From Prorocentrum cordatum (taxonomy: Eukaryota > Sar > Dinophyceae > Prorocentrales > Prorocentraceae), in NCBI GenBank assembly GCA_963575745.1, contig CAUYUJ010008069.1, forward strand, positions 117,501 through 181,500: a DNA stretch of 64,000 nt, given 5' to 3'. Below are positions 29,871 to 40,907 of this stretch, piece by piece (within the stretch, counting starts at the first letter, position 1; each line of letters opens with the position of its first letter). A program made the position numbers and the translations under genes. The notes under the pieces are model-generated. The model had not been told where the DNA came from, searched no databases, and was given only the letters and a program-made list of their open reading frames with translations.

Positions 29871-31400
29871 TTGGGCCTGGCGCCCTACCCGGCGCCGCAG
29901 CCGACGCCCAACCTTGCGCCCCTCCCGACGCCCCTCCCGACGACAAACCAGATGGCGCCCCGCACGACGACGCCTCTCAAGGTTTTCTTCCAGACACCTT
30001 CCCCGAAAACCTCCCCGGCACCTGTCCGCCGACCCCTCCGCCACTCCCGCCGGCGCCGTGCCGGCCAGTTCGGTCGTCGCGCGGCATCCGTCTTTGCGGC
30101 CCGCCGCGCCATCCGGCCAAGTCGACGATTGGATCGCCGCAGACGCGCGCCCGCGCGCGAAGCCTCCGCCCGCCCCCGAGGCCCCTCGCGCTTCCCTTGC
30201 GACGTCGGCCGCGGGCGGGCCCGGCGCTGCCGGCAGTTCCAGCGCCGGCTCGCGGGGGGGAGCTCCTCGGCCCGCGCGGCGCCATCTCCTGCAACTTGTC
30301 GAGGACGCTCGGGCAGCGCTGCCCCGCGTCCAATGGGGCCCGTTCGCTGCGGAGTATGGGAAAAAGGGCCGGTGGTGGTCGCGCTCGGAGGATGCCCCAA
30401 GACGCGCCCCGCCCGACTGCCTGAGCTCGAGGGGGCTCTCGCGGCCCCGGTCGGGGGGGCGCAGCAGAGAGGGGGCGGAGTTGAGTGGCCTGGCGTAGAT
30501 TCTGTGTTCGGCGTGGCCTCGGCTGGCACGATGCTTCCTTCCCCCGACGCTTCCTCGACCGGCGCGAGCTGCCGCGGACCGCCCGTGCGCCGCCGCTCCA
30601 GGGGGGCCCGCTTGCGCAGGCTCTAACCGACGCCCGGCTTACGACGGTGGCCCAGCATCGTAGTTCCTGGGCCCGCAGGGCGCAACGCCGACCCACCTGG
30701 GCTGCGACCGCCGCGAGGCGCCTTCTACTCCGGGAGGTGCCCCGCGTATCTGTCTACCTCTGTGCACCCGTTTGGGGCGTTTCGCTCGGCGCGCCCCCCG
30801 CCCCGCGCGGCGCGCCGCGCTCCGATCCCCGGGCGCGCCATCAACCACAGGTGGCGCGCTTGGCTTTGCTGTGGGCGCGCCGCGGCCCCAGTCTTGCACC
30901 GGGAACGTTCGGTGCTTCTCAATCCGCGCGCCATCTCCACCCCCTGCTGGCGCGGCGTCGTGCCCAGGTGCTGCGCTGCGAGCCGTCGGAGACTCGGCGG
31001 CCGCCTGCCCGTGCGCTGGCCGCGCGCTCCTGGCGTCAGTGCGCGGCGCGCCAGCCGCCCTCGGCTGCGCGCGCCCACGCCGCCGCCCTGCGCTGGGGCG
31101 CCGCGGCGCGCGCTGTGCCTCGGGCCATGCTGGCCCTAGCCCTTTTGGCGCGCGCGCCGCCCCGCTGCGGGCTTAGCAGGTTGGCGCCCGCCCCTGCCTG
31201 GCAGCTCGCGCTGCCCCTGCTTGGGGGGCGCCGCCGCGACGTCGCATGTTTTTCTGTTTGATTGTTTGTTTTGGGGCTGCCCGCCGGGTGCCTTCGCCCA
31301 GCCCCCGTGGCCACTGAGCGCCTCCCTGTCCATGGCTGCGATGCGCGCGCCAGCCCCGGGCTCGGCCCGCCGCCTCTCTGCCCCCCCCCCCCGCCGCCCC
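29870..31400. repeat. Segmental duplication, copy 1
   Basis: Aligns colinearly with 31460-33165. Landmarks: GTCCGCCGACCC (30024 versus 31620), a Pro/Arg-coding GC-rich core, GAGGCGCCTTCTACTCC (30715 versus 32213), TCTACCTCTGTG (30753 versus 32549), GTTTCGCTCGGCGCGCC (30778 versus 32574) and GGCTGCGATGCGCGCGCC (31334 versus 33087). Copy 1 keeps the uninterrupted (empty) site at about 30748-30752 where copy 2 carries an inserted element. Frames are open on both strands because of GC richness; no domain recognised. Confidence 0.8.
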
Positions 31401-31459
31401 CTGGGGCCAGCTGGCCCCCCGGGGCCATGCTCGGCAAACGAACTGGCCGACGACGATGC

Positions 31460-33165
31460 CGAGCCCGCAGGGCCCGGCGCCCTGGCCGACGCCGAAGCCG
31501 AAGCGCAACCCCGCGCCCCATCGACGCCCTTTCCGACGACGCTCCGCCTGGCGCCCCGCGCGACGACGCCCCTCTGGTTTCTTTCCCGACACCTTCCCCG
31601 ACGCCTTCCCCAGCGCCTGCCCGCCGACCCTTCCGCCGCCCCCGCCTGCCCCCTGCCGGCCAGTTTGGTCGTCGCGCGGCGCCCGTCTTTGCGGCCCGCC
31701 GCGTCGGCGGCTCCAATCGACGATTGGATCGCCGCAGACACGCGCGCCCGCGCGCGAACCCTCCACCCCCGAGGTCTCTCACAGTTCCCGCGCGACGACG
31801 GCCGCGGGCGGGCCCGGCGCCGCCGGCAGTTCCAGCGCCAGCTCGCGAGGGGGTGCCCCTCGGCCCGCGCGGCGCGATCTCCAGGAACTCGTCGAAGACG
31901 CTTGGGCCGCGTTGCCAGACGCCCGCGGGCGGGCGCGTCGTGGGGAAGCCCCAAGTCGCGCTCCGTTCGACTTGCCTGACCTCGGGGGGGGCCTTCGCGG
32001 CTCGGGGCAGGAGGGCGCGGCAGAGGGGGCCCGGGCGGGGGGGCCTTCTTCCGATGCTTCCTCAACCAGCACGAGCTGCCGCGGGCTGCCCGTGCGCCGC
32101 TGCTCCAGGGGGGCCCGCTTGCGCGGGCGCGCCTGGCTTGCGGCGGCGACCCAGCAACGTGGCCTCTGGACCCGCGGGGCGCGTCGCCGACCCGCCTGGA
32201 TTGCGACTGCCGCGAGGCGCCTTCTACTCCTGGAGGTGCCCCGCGTATTTCCCCAATCAGAGCTTGCCTCTGTAGGGGTCCTAGCGGATTCATATGGTTA
32301 GGTCAGGTTTGTCGCCGATTTTCGCTGCGCGCCCGGGTGCCCCGGGGTGCCGGGTGCCCAGGTGCCCGGGTGCCCCGCTGCCCGGGCGTGCCCGGGGGTG
32401 CCCGGGGGTGCCTTGCAGCCCTCTAGCCCAACAGCCCCATAGCCCTACAATTCTATAGCCTTATATAGCTCTATAGCCCCTTAGCTCAATAGCCCTACAG
32501 CCCCCTAGCCCTATAGCCCTGATCAGGGCTTTTCTCCGGCATCATTGGTCTACCTCTGTGAACCTGTTTGGCGCGTTTCGCTCGGCGCGCCACGCGGCGC
32601 GCCGCGCTCCGATTCCCAGGCGCACCATCGACCCCAGGTGGCGCGCTTGGCTCTGCTGCGGGCGCGCCCCGGCCTCCGTCTTGTACCAGATAGGTGCTTC
32701 TCACTCCGCGCGCCATCCGCCCTGGGCGGCGCGCCCTCTACAGTCCGCGGGCGCGGCATCGTGCCCAGGTGCTGCGCTGCGCGCCGGCTGAAGCACAGCA
32801 AAGCTCGCGGCCGCCTGTCCGCACGCTGGCCGCGAGCTCCTGGCTTCAGCACGTGGCGTGCCAGCCGCCCTTGGCTGCGCGCCGCCACCCCGCCGCCCGG
32901 CGCTGGGGCGCCGCGGCGCGCGTTGTGCTTCGGGCCGCGCTGGCCCTGGCCCGTTTGGCGCGCGCGCCGCCCCGCTGGCTGCGGGCCCAGCAGGTTGGCG
33001 CGTGCCCCTGCCCGCCAGCACGAGTTATCCCAGCTCGGGGGCCCCTCGCCCAGCTCCCGTTTCCGTTGGGCGCCGCCGTGTCTAGGGCTGCGATGCGCGC
33101 GCCGACCCTGGGCTCGGGCCCGCTGCCTCTGCGCCCCCCCCCCTACCCCACCCCGCCCCGCCCGC
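31460..33165. repeat. Segmental duplication, copy 2, with inserted element
   Basis: Tandem, same-orientation partner of 29870-31400. After subtracting the insertion at 32248-32548 the two copies have similar length, about 1.4-1.5 kb. Divergence is visible throughout (substitutions and small indels), so the duplication is not recent. Confidence 0.8.
32248..32548 (+). mobile_element. Short non-autonomous element, copy A (about 300 bp)
   Basis: The head from TTCCCCAATCAG to CCTAGCGGATT (32249-32290, 42 bases) is identical to 56991-57032. Then come CCCGGGTGC-type repeats, a stretch of CTATAGCC-type repeats (about 32430-32520) and a tail CTTTTCTCCGGCATCATTG also shared with copy B. The paralogous unit at 30740-30760 lacks the whole block: GCGTA-TCTG-TCTACC there, GCGTA-[element]-GTCTACC here. 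No ORF. Mobility is inferred from the empty site; the mechanism is unknown. Confidence 0.82.
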
Positions 33166-33842
33166 CGCCCCCGGCCTTCTGCGTGGCCTCCACCACGCGC
33201 CGTTCTGCGGCAGCCGGGCGCCTGGGCCCCGCCTGACCGCCCAGCTTTGCTAGGCCCCTCCCCCCCGCCTCGCTGGCCCACCCCCCCACGTCGCGGTCGC
33301 GCTTCACCTTTGCCACGCCGCGCCCAGCCCGCTGCAGCAGCCCCGCGCAGCCACCGCCAGCCCCCCTCGCCGCGCCCCCCGGCCCACCATCCTGGCCCCC
33401 CCGCCGCTCCTTCATCCCCCTACTTGCTGGGCACCTTCCAGCGCAGCCGCCGCCGGCCACCCCCCTCGGCGCGCCTGCGACTCCGACCCGCGCTCGCTGC
33501 CTTAGGGGCCGCCCTGTGGCCCGGCCTTCCCGCGCGCCCCCTCGCGACTCGCCGCGGCCGCGTGAGCGCCATGCTTTCCCTCCCCCTGTCTCTGCGGCCC
33601 CTTCCCCATTCCTTCTGAACGCGGGGCATTTCGCAGCGCCGTCGCCCGGGCCGCCCGGGTTTCTTGGGCACGCGCTCGGATTGCTTCTGCCGCGTTGCAA
33701 CGTACAATTATCCCGGCAAAGCAACCTAACAGCGATGTGTAGGAGCATATTTGGAAGCATTCCCCTTAAGATTCATATGAGAATCTTGTTGTAGAATTAT
33801 GCTGTTCTCGCAGTCGTAGTCGCATGCGCGATGGCAGTCGCA
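33166..33842. other. GC-rich then AT-richer segment without gene
   Basis: Pro/Arg/Ala-coding low-complexity frames to about 33650, then a short region of ordinary composition. Nothing recognisable. Confidence 0.55.
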
Positions 33843-35236
33843 GTGGCAACGGCAGTCGCAGTCACAGCCTCAGCCTCAGCCTGCCTCAGCCTCAGCCTCA
33901 GCCTGCCTCAGCCTCAGCCTGCCTCAGCCTCAGCCTCAGCCTGCTTCAGCCTCAACATCAGTCTGCCTTCAGCCTCGGCCTCAGCCTCAGCCTGCCTCAG
34001 CCTCACCCTGCATCAGCCTCAGCCTCAGCCTCAGCCTGCCTCAGCATCAGCCTGCCTCAGCCTCAGCCTCAGCCTGCCTCTGCCTCAGCCTCAGCCTGCT
34101 TCAGCCTCAGCCTCAGTCTGCCTCAGCCTCGGCCTCAGCCTCAGCCTGCCTCAGCCTCAGCCTGCATCAGCCTCAGCCTCAGCCTCAGCCTGCCTCAGCA
34201 TCAGCCTGCCTCAGCCTCAGCCTCAGCCTGCCTCAGCCTCAGCCTCAGCCTGCTTCAGCCTCAGCCTCAGTCTGCCTTCAGCCTCGGCCTCAGCCTCAGC
34301 CTGCCTCAGCCTCAGCCTCAGCCTCAGCCTCAGCCTCAGCCTGCCTCAGCATCAGCCTGCCTCAGCCTCAGCCTCAGCCTGCCTCAGCCTCAGCCTCAGC
34401 CTCAGCCTCAGCCTCAGCCTCAGCCTGCCTCAGCCTCAGCCTCAGCCTCAGCCTCAGCCTCAGCCTCAGCCTCAGCCTCAGCCTCAGCCTCAGCCTCAGC
34501 CTCAGCCTCAGCCTCAGCCTGCCTCAGCCTCAGCCTCAGCCTCATCAGCCTCAGCCTCAGCCTCAGCCTCAGCCTCAGCCTCAGCCTCAGCCTGCCTCAG
34601 CCTCAGCCTCAGCCTGCCTCAGCCTCAGCCTGCCTCAGCCTCAGCCTCAGCCTGATTCAGCCTCAGCCTCAGTCTGCCTTCAGCCTCGGCCTCAGCCTCA
34701 GCCTGCCTCAGCCTCAGCCTGCATCAGCCTCAGCCTCAGCCTCAGCCTGCCTCAGCATCAGCCTGCCTCAGCCTCAGCCTCAGCCTGCCTCAGCCTCAGC
34801 CTCAGCCTGCTTCAGCCTCAGCCTCAGTCTGCCTTCAGCCTCGGCCTCAGCCTCAGCCTGCCTCAGCCTCAGCCTGCATCAGCCTCAGCCTCAGCCTCAG
34901 CCTGCCTCAGCATCAGCCTGCCTCAGCCTCAGCCTCAGCCTCAGCCTCAGCCTGCCTCAGCCTCAGCCTCAGCCTGCTTCAGCCTCAGCCTCAGTCTGCC
35001 TTCAGCCTCGGCCTCATCCTCAGCGTGCCTCAGCCTCAGCCTGCATCAGCCTCAGCCTCAGCCTCAGCCTGCCTCAGCCTCAGCCTGCCTCAGCCTCAGC
35101 CTCAGCCTGCCTCAGCCTCAGCCTCAGCCTGCTTCAGCCTCAGTCTCAGTCTGCCTTCAGCCTCGGCCTCAGCCTCAGCCTGCCTAAGCCTCAGCCTGCC
35201 TCAGCCTCAGCATCAGCCTGCCTCAGCATTCAAACT
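33843..35236. repeat. CAGCCT hexanucleotide minisatellite, 1.4 kb
   Basis: Nearly pure (CAGCCT)n interrupted regularly by CTGCCT, CATCAG and TTCAGCCTCGG variants, with a higher-order pattern: a TCTGCCTTCAGCCTCGGCC variant returns several times (for example 33968, 34672, 34825, 34995, 35149). The plus frames stay open for hundreds of codons (poly Ser-Ala or Leu-Ser or Pro-Gln), an effect of the repeat. Confidence 0.95.
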
Positions 35237-35246
35237 GTTGCCCGGG

Positions 35247-35395
35247 AATGGAGTTCTGGGAACTCGAAGAACACGAAGTGGCCTACAGTTGGCTCCGGGC
35301 ATTCAAAATCATGCGCGGCAAGGGAGTTCTGGGAACTCGAAGACCACGAAGTGGCCTACAGTTGGCTCCGGGCTTGGCGGGCGGCTTCGTTTCCA
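35247..35395. repeat. 73-bp tandem duplication
   Basis: GAGTTCTGGGAACTCGAAGA at 35251 recurs at 35324, followed in both by CACGAAGTGGCCTACAGTTG. Two copies, directly after the CAGCCT minisatellite. The peptide EFWELE(E/D)HEVAYSWLRA repeats but in two frames. Confidence 0.85.
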
Positions 35396-36535
35396 AAGGG
35401 GCTTGGCGGGAAGCAACACGCGGCGCGCCTTAGCTGGAGCGAAAGTCACAGGACGCGCATTTCACCATTGCGCGCGCCGCCCCGCTTCTGACGATTTTGC
35501 ACTTGCACAATTATGTGCCGCGCATGAACGGGAACGACGATTTCTGGAATTAGTTGCTTGGCAATCGGGCGAACGCAGCATTTTGTTTGCTCGCGCGTTG
35601 CCCCGCATCCGCCGAATTTTGCAAACGAACGTACACGTGCCGCGCACAAGTGGGTGATATTTATTTTAAAGGAAAGTATCCTCACGGTGCACACGCAACA
35701 GTGTCATCGCGCGCTGGCGCGCGCATGTGTCGCCGCGCGCGCGGACGACATTTCGAGAACAAGAATGTTTTGGATGTATCGAGTGGAGGGCGATGATGAG
35801 TGGAATGGGAGTGTTTGGTAGCGACGTCGGACCGGGATCAAGAGGAGGAAATGGAAGAGGAGGAGGAGGAGGATAATAATAATAAAGAGGATGAGGAGGA
35901 TAATGGGGAGGACCAGTGTGAGCCCAAGGCGCATCATCGACGTTGCAGTAAAACCCTTATGTATTAAGTTACCCTCGCATGTCCTTGTAAGGATTTATCT
36001 TCATTGCAGGAAATGCCCCGTTGGTAGACAAACCGGGAATCCCCAGTTGTGCCGAAATGCGGTTCTGGGGGTTTCAGCACTGGGCACCAAATCGATTGTT
36101 ACATCCAGACCATCATACGTCGTGCAAGGAAGCCGTTCCTGCGACTTCAACGGTTTCAATCTTAGAACCCGTTGCAACGCTCAAGACGAATGCCGCGGTG
36201 CTCAGGCGAGATCATAATTTTGAAATGGAGGCATCCTCCGTCCTTGAAGCTGCTGCACACTTGTCAGGCGAATGTGCGCGGCGTGAAAACGATAGAAGCA
36301 TTTTGAACATGGCCCGACCTTCATCGTGAAATCTGTGGCAAGCGTTGAGACGAATGTGCGCGGCGCTAACGCAAGAATTATATTTTGAGCTCGGGCCATC
36401 CAGCACACGTGAAGCTCTTTCAAATTCCCAGCTTCAGCATCAGAAGCGGCGAAGAAGTCTCAAACGAAACGCCTGGCCCGCCCTACCAACACGTTTGGGG
36501 GGGCGACAGGGCGGTTTCATTGCTACAGAAATATA
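35396..36535. other. Segment without recognisable gene
   Basis: Balanced composition, only short frames on both strands. A near-repeat GCGAATGTGCGCGGCG...AACG...AGAA occurs at about 36269 and 36351. Nothing assignable. Confidence 0.55.
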
Positions 36536-36640
36536 ATGGAGGAGGAGGAGGAGGGGGAGGAGGGGGAGGAGGAGGAGGATGAGGAGGAGCAGAAGAGGAG
36601 GAGGAGGAGGAGGAGGAGGAGGAGGTCAGGCGCCAGCGCG
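36536..36640. repeat. GGA microsatellite
   Basis: GGAGGAGGAGG runs with GAT/CAG interruptions. The downstream 36641-36850 frame is acidic (EESEPEEEEQ-like) and may be an extension of the same low-complexity DNA. Confidence 0.9.
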
Positions 36641-36862
36641 TGTGGGCATGAAGATGATGACGACGTGGTCGCTGTTTTCTTCGACTCCCCCCATCTCAAG
36701 CCCGAGACGTGCCCCGAGGCGTGCTTTGAGGAGGGTGACTACAAAGACTACTTCGGCGAGTCGGAGCCGGAGGAAGAGGAACAAGCGAGAGGGATCAAGG
36801 CGGCGCGGGTACGGGAGGGGACGGGGGTGGAAAGAGGGGGGGATGTAAGCTAGGCGCACCAA

Positions 36863-36907
36863 CCATTTTTGCTCAAGCCATTTTGGTTTAAGCTGGCTTG
36901 GCTCAAA
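36863..36907 (+). other. Three stacked spliced-leader relics
   Basis: Three 15-base units follow each other without gap: CCATTTTTGCTCAAG (36863-36877), CCATTTTGGTTTAAG (36878-36892) and CTGGCTTGGCTCAAA (36893-36907). They match CCATTTTGGCTCAAG, the part of the dinoflagellate spliced leader that lies after its internal AG, at 14, 13 and 10 of 15 positions. The most upstream unit is the best preserved, as expected if the newest leader was added last. They mark the 5' end of a reverse-transcribed trans-spliced mRNA. Confidence 0.82.
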
Positions 36908-38241
36908 TAAATCATTTACCAAGGCAGCTGGTCGTCCAGCTTGTTTCTTCATATTCCAGGCCCGCCACGCTTGCCCAGCCTGCGGTGCCAATCCATACTC
37001 CCAGAACGAAGTACACGTTCCCTCAATCATTCAATCAACTAGTTCAATTGCAGGTTATTGGATTTGTTCTTCTTTCGCTTCGCATCGGGCAGGCTCTTTG
37101 CGGCTATGCATGCTTGAGTGATACGCCATGGACTCGGACAACTTCTCATTCAGAAATGGCTCCAATAACAGAAGCCAGGCCAGTCGTCATCGAGAACGAC
37201 CTGGGCGCCGCATCGCAGGCACGACAGAGATCGAGCCCGCGACCGAGAGATATCGCCGCCGCGGCAGGGATTGACATCAGCATTCCTCTGCATTGTCAGA
37301 CACACACACATATTCGACCCCAAAGGCCACCGCTGACGTTCTACAGGACCGTTTTCCCGTGACCCTCGATAGCGACCAACAGGAATTCATTCATCAGCAG
37401 AACGAGAAGCTTAGCTACGATCGCAACAGCAATTATTGAATGTGACGCCTTCCGTTCCATCTCAATAACAACGTGAACGGCAACGTGCCCAAGCAGACGC
37501 AATAGTAGGAATCGGCGAAATCGCCACCTTCCATTCACAAGAGTAACGAGAATGGCTCGGCCATCAAGAAGCTCATGCAACCAGACAGGCATTTTCAAAT
37601 TACCGCAGATGGTGCAGCTCCCGCAGCCCCTGCAGTTGCAGCAGTGGCAGGACCTCTAGCAGCGCCTACGCCAGTGGCAGGCGTAGCGACCCCAGACGGA
37701 GGGTTTCCATGGCCACAATCAGCATAGACTCGGGAGATCCCGCGCGAGCTCCAGCAGACCATCTCTTCACAAATCACGAGCATTCAGAAAGCAGTTGGCA
37801 ACGCAGTGGCAGCACCGCAGAAACATTCATTACCCGCCCTTCGGCGCCATGAAACAGCTACCACACGCATATCGGACGGGCAAGAGCAAGATCCCATGGC
37901 CACCAAAACAGCACAAGCCCAGCAATCAGCCCACCATCGAGACGTATGGGGCGCCATCGATCACACCAACCATCGATCACACCAACCACCACGCCATTGG
38001 CTCAAGATGGCTCAAGGCCCACTTTTCCCCCATCGGTCCACTTTCCTGCTACAGTATATCCTCCATACTGGGCGGGGATGCTGGAGCGACATCTTCTCAG
38101 TACTCCAACGCGGCCAGGGGCAAAGCAACACAGGATTCGCAGCCCGCTGCACGAGATGGACGGGCTGGACGACGCAGGCGAACTTGCCGCAGGAGCTTTT
38201 CGTGAAGGTCCCCCAGTTCCAGAACCAGCAGCCGGAGGCCA

Positions 38242-38860
38242 ATGTCACCGACCCCCTCCGAACCCTTTCATGGAAACGGCTCATCTGGGTCAGGAGGGGA
38301 ACCGCTTGCATTGGATGCGATGGGAAACTCGATTGCACGCCAACTATGCCCAATCCAACAGGACATCGCGGCTATCAAAAAGCACGGCGTCTCGCGCAAA
38401 GATCTTGAAGAGGCCGCCCGACCGTTGCAGGCCCTGCCTAAGGATGCGAAGAGCAACTTCGACGCCTTCGCAAGTGCAGTATCCACTGGCATGGAATACA
38501 TGCACACCATAATTGCAAACATTGACAATACCATGCAAGAGCACCTCGAGAAGATCAAGCACGACTTCCAGAACATCGAGAACCATGCACCACGGTCGGA
38601 CTATTCTCAGAAAACAGCAGACGAGTACCATTATAATGGAAAGCGTTCTAGCGTTCTGTCGCAGCGGTCATCGGCAACCTTGAGAACTTCGAATCCGAGG
38701 CAGCCACGAACGAGTTCGTCCAGGAGCAGCTCGCCAAGATGAGTGGCCCCACTGCTAAAAACATGTACGCCACAGGAGATTTCCGTAATCTTGTATTTGT
38801 TCAATTTGGCGACATGCTGGAGCGAGACACCGCCGCGGCACTATTCCGAAAGTAGGCGCA
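38242..38860 (+). pseudogene. LINE ORF1-like region with helical and RRM-like stretches
   Basis: The 38242-38742 frame contains NSIARQLCPIQQDIAAIKKH, then a heptad-like helix region (MEYMHTIIANIDNTMQEHLE, KIKHDFQNIENH). The next frame reads NEFVQEQLAKMSGPTAKNMY and NLVFVQFGDMLERDTAAALF, whose VFVQF plus helix resembles an RNA-recognition-motif RNP. Coiled coil followed by an RNA-binding fold is typical of LINE ORF1 proteins. The assignment rests on position and pattern only. Confidence 0.45.
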
Positions 38861-39593
38861 TGCGACGAGGTGCCAACACATCGTGGGCATCTCGGGATCG
38901 ACGACCGGTCGAACGAGCAGCTCGTAAGTTTGCGTTTGGCGTCAAGTATTTTTAAGCATGGGCTGCGAGTGCACCATTAAAGTTGGCGATTGCGCTCCGC
39001 ATCAAGCCCACGTGGGGGGTCAACTGCGCAGATGCGCGACGGCGCCATTCACCGCGAGTGGGAGGAAATTTGGCAGAATTGGGAAGAGCTACAAAAACAC
39101 AAGAAGCCGATCGCCTTGACAGAGAAACGCGACGCCATCATCCACCGACCCCGCCTCGGGACGAAGGGCGCGCCCAATGGCGCATCCAAAGGGGATGGCA
39201 AATGGGACGCGCGGCGGGCACTGGATGCGAGTTGGCGCAAATTCACCCACAGCCAGCGCCGGGGCCGACCAGCTACAAGTCTCTCATTGTTTGCGCGCGC
39301 GTTCGGCACCTCAATATCGACAGCGGCCGCGCCGCGGACAAAGACGCCGACGAACTGATTGGCGGCAGTGCGAGTTTGGACGAAGATGCCCTTGCACACC
39401 CACCGGTCCAACTTTCACTTCCTAGCCTTACTGAAATTGGGACTGCGCCGTCACCGACGGCATCCACGCGGCACTTACATCCAGTTCCTCGCCCTCTACA
39501 CGGTCAGCTATGCAGCGCCATCGATGGCAGCCGCGGTGAAGATGTCAGTGTGGAGCTGCCACATGAGACACATTTCTCCCCACTCATTCTTCT

Positions 39594-40907
39594 ATGCAGG
39601 TGATGCGTCGGATTTGGGCAAAGCGACCGCTTCTGACAGTATCCCAGCGACCAGTTCTTCCGGCACAGGTTTTAAAGGTGGAGACCGCGCGATCGAGGCG
39701 ATCGACCTCAAGCTTGCGCCAGCACAACACTCCGGCCTCCACCACTCATCATCCGAACTCTCCACCTCCGCCTCCAACTTTCGACCTGCAGACTCCACCA
39801 GTTCACTCTGGCCCTCAACGTCCAGCTTTCGGTTCTCAACTCCCACCTCCACCCATCGACCGACAGCTCTCACCAGTTCACTCCGACCCTCAACATCCAG
39901 CTTTCGACTTTCCACTCCCGCCGCCACCTATCGACCGACAGCTCTCACCAGTTCACTTTGGCCCTCAACGTACAGCTTTCGACTCTCCACTCCCACCTCC
40001 ACCTATCGACCTACAGCTTCCACCAGTTCTCTCTGGCCCTAAACGTCCAGCTTTCGACTTCCAATTCCCACCGCTTCCCATCGACCTACAGCCTCCGCCA
40101 GTGCTCCCAGACCATCGACGTCCAGCTTTCGACCCTCCACTCCCGCCTCCACCTATCGACTTCCGCTTTTCACCAGTTCATTCTGACCCTCAACGTCCAG
40201 CTTTCGACTCTCCACTCCCACCCCCAACTTTCGACCTGCAGCTTCCACCAGTTCACTCTGGCCCTCAACGTCCAGGTTTCGATTCTCCATTCTCACCTCC
40301 ACCTATCGACTTGCAGGCTGCACCGGTTCACTCTGGCCCTCGATGCCCAGCTTTCGACTCTCCACTCCCACCTCCACCTATCGACCTACAGCTTCCACCA
40401 GTTTTCTCTGACCCTCAACGTCCAGCTTTCGACTCTCCACTCCCACCTCCATTTGTCGAGCGACAGCTTTCATCGCGTCACTCTGGCCCGCGACGAGCAG
40501 TTTTCGACTCTCCACCCCCGCCGCCACCTATTGACCTCCAGCGCCCAGCAGCTTCGCGCAATGACCTCCAGCCTTCAACGCCCAGCTGCACAACGTCTCG
40601 CGCAGCCCAAACAAACGTTTCACCCAACAGCGGGGAAAGAGGAAGGGGAAGGGGGGGAGAAAGACGCGCCTGCAGCGACGTTTCTGGCGGCGCCCCAGCA
40701 TGCATCTTGCGCCGGCGATGCGCGACGCCAGTATCCAGGTTGGAAGGCCCCGACTCCAGCTCTGCTGCCGGACCGGCAGTGCGAGAAGAGCAAAGACAGC
40801 TTCGACAAGAGCTCGGGAACCGATGCGCCGATCCAGTCGCTTCCAGTTTAGCGTCGTCCACAAAAACGCGGGAAGCCTCTCCAGAGACGACTCCATCGAC
40901 GCGCTGA
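39594..40907 (+). CDS. Proline-rich ORF with 25-residue repeats, 437 aa
   Basis: About eleven copies of a 75-base unit run from about 39740 to 40560. The unit encodes PAFDSPLPPPPIDLQLPPVH followed by SGPQR, with spacing of exactly 75 bases (for example CCCTCAAC at 39812 and 39887). 75 is a multiple of three and the frame is kept through all copies, in contrast to the other arrays in this window. The C-terminal part (about residues 330-437) is Arg/Ser-rich. It overlaps the start of the endonuclease region in another frame. Likely a disordered, expandable segment of a LINE protein. Confidence 0.6.
   Translation: MQVMRRIWAKRPLLTVSQRPVLPAQVLKVETARSRRSTSSLRQHNTPASTTHHPNSPPPPPTFDLQTPPVHSGPQRPAFGSQLPPPPIDRQLSPVHSDPQHPAFDFPLPPPPIDRQLSPVHFGPQRTAFDSPLPPPPIDLQLPPVLSGPKRPAFDFQFPPLPIDLQPPPVLPDHRRPAFDPPLPPPPIDFRFSPVHSDPQRPAFDSPLPPPTFDLQLPPVHSGPQRPGFDSPFSPPPIDLQAAPVHSGPRCPAFDSPLPPPPIDLQLPPVFSDPQRPAFDSPLPPPFVERQLSSRHSGPRRAVFDSPPPPPPIDLQRPAASRNDLQPSTPSCTTSRAAQTNVSPNSGERGRGRGGERRACSDVSGGAPACILRRRCATPVSRLEGPDSSSAAGPAVREEQRQLRQELGNRCADPVASSLASSTKTREASPETTPSTR

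Noticed and set aside
33843-35236. 555-codon plus-strand ORF (Ser/Ala/Leu-rich)
   Set aside because: It is the CAGCCT minisatellite read in one frame; other frames are equally open and no non-repeat protein sequence accompanies it.
39740-40560. CRISPR-like regular repeat
   Set aside because: Units are contiguous 75-base tandem copies without unique spacers, in a eukaryotic context and in a coding frame.
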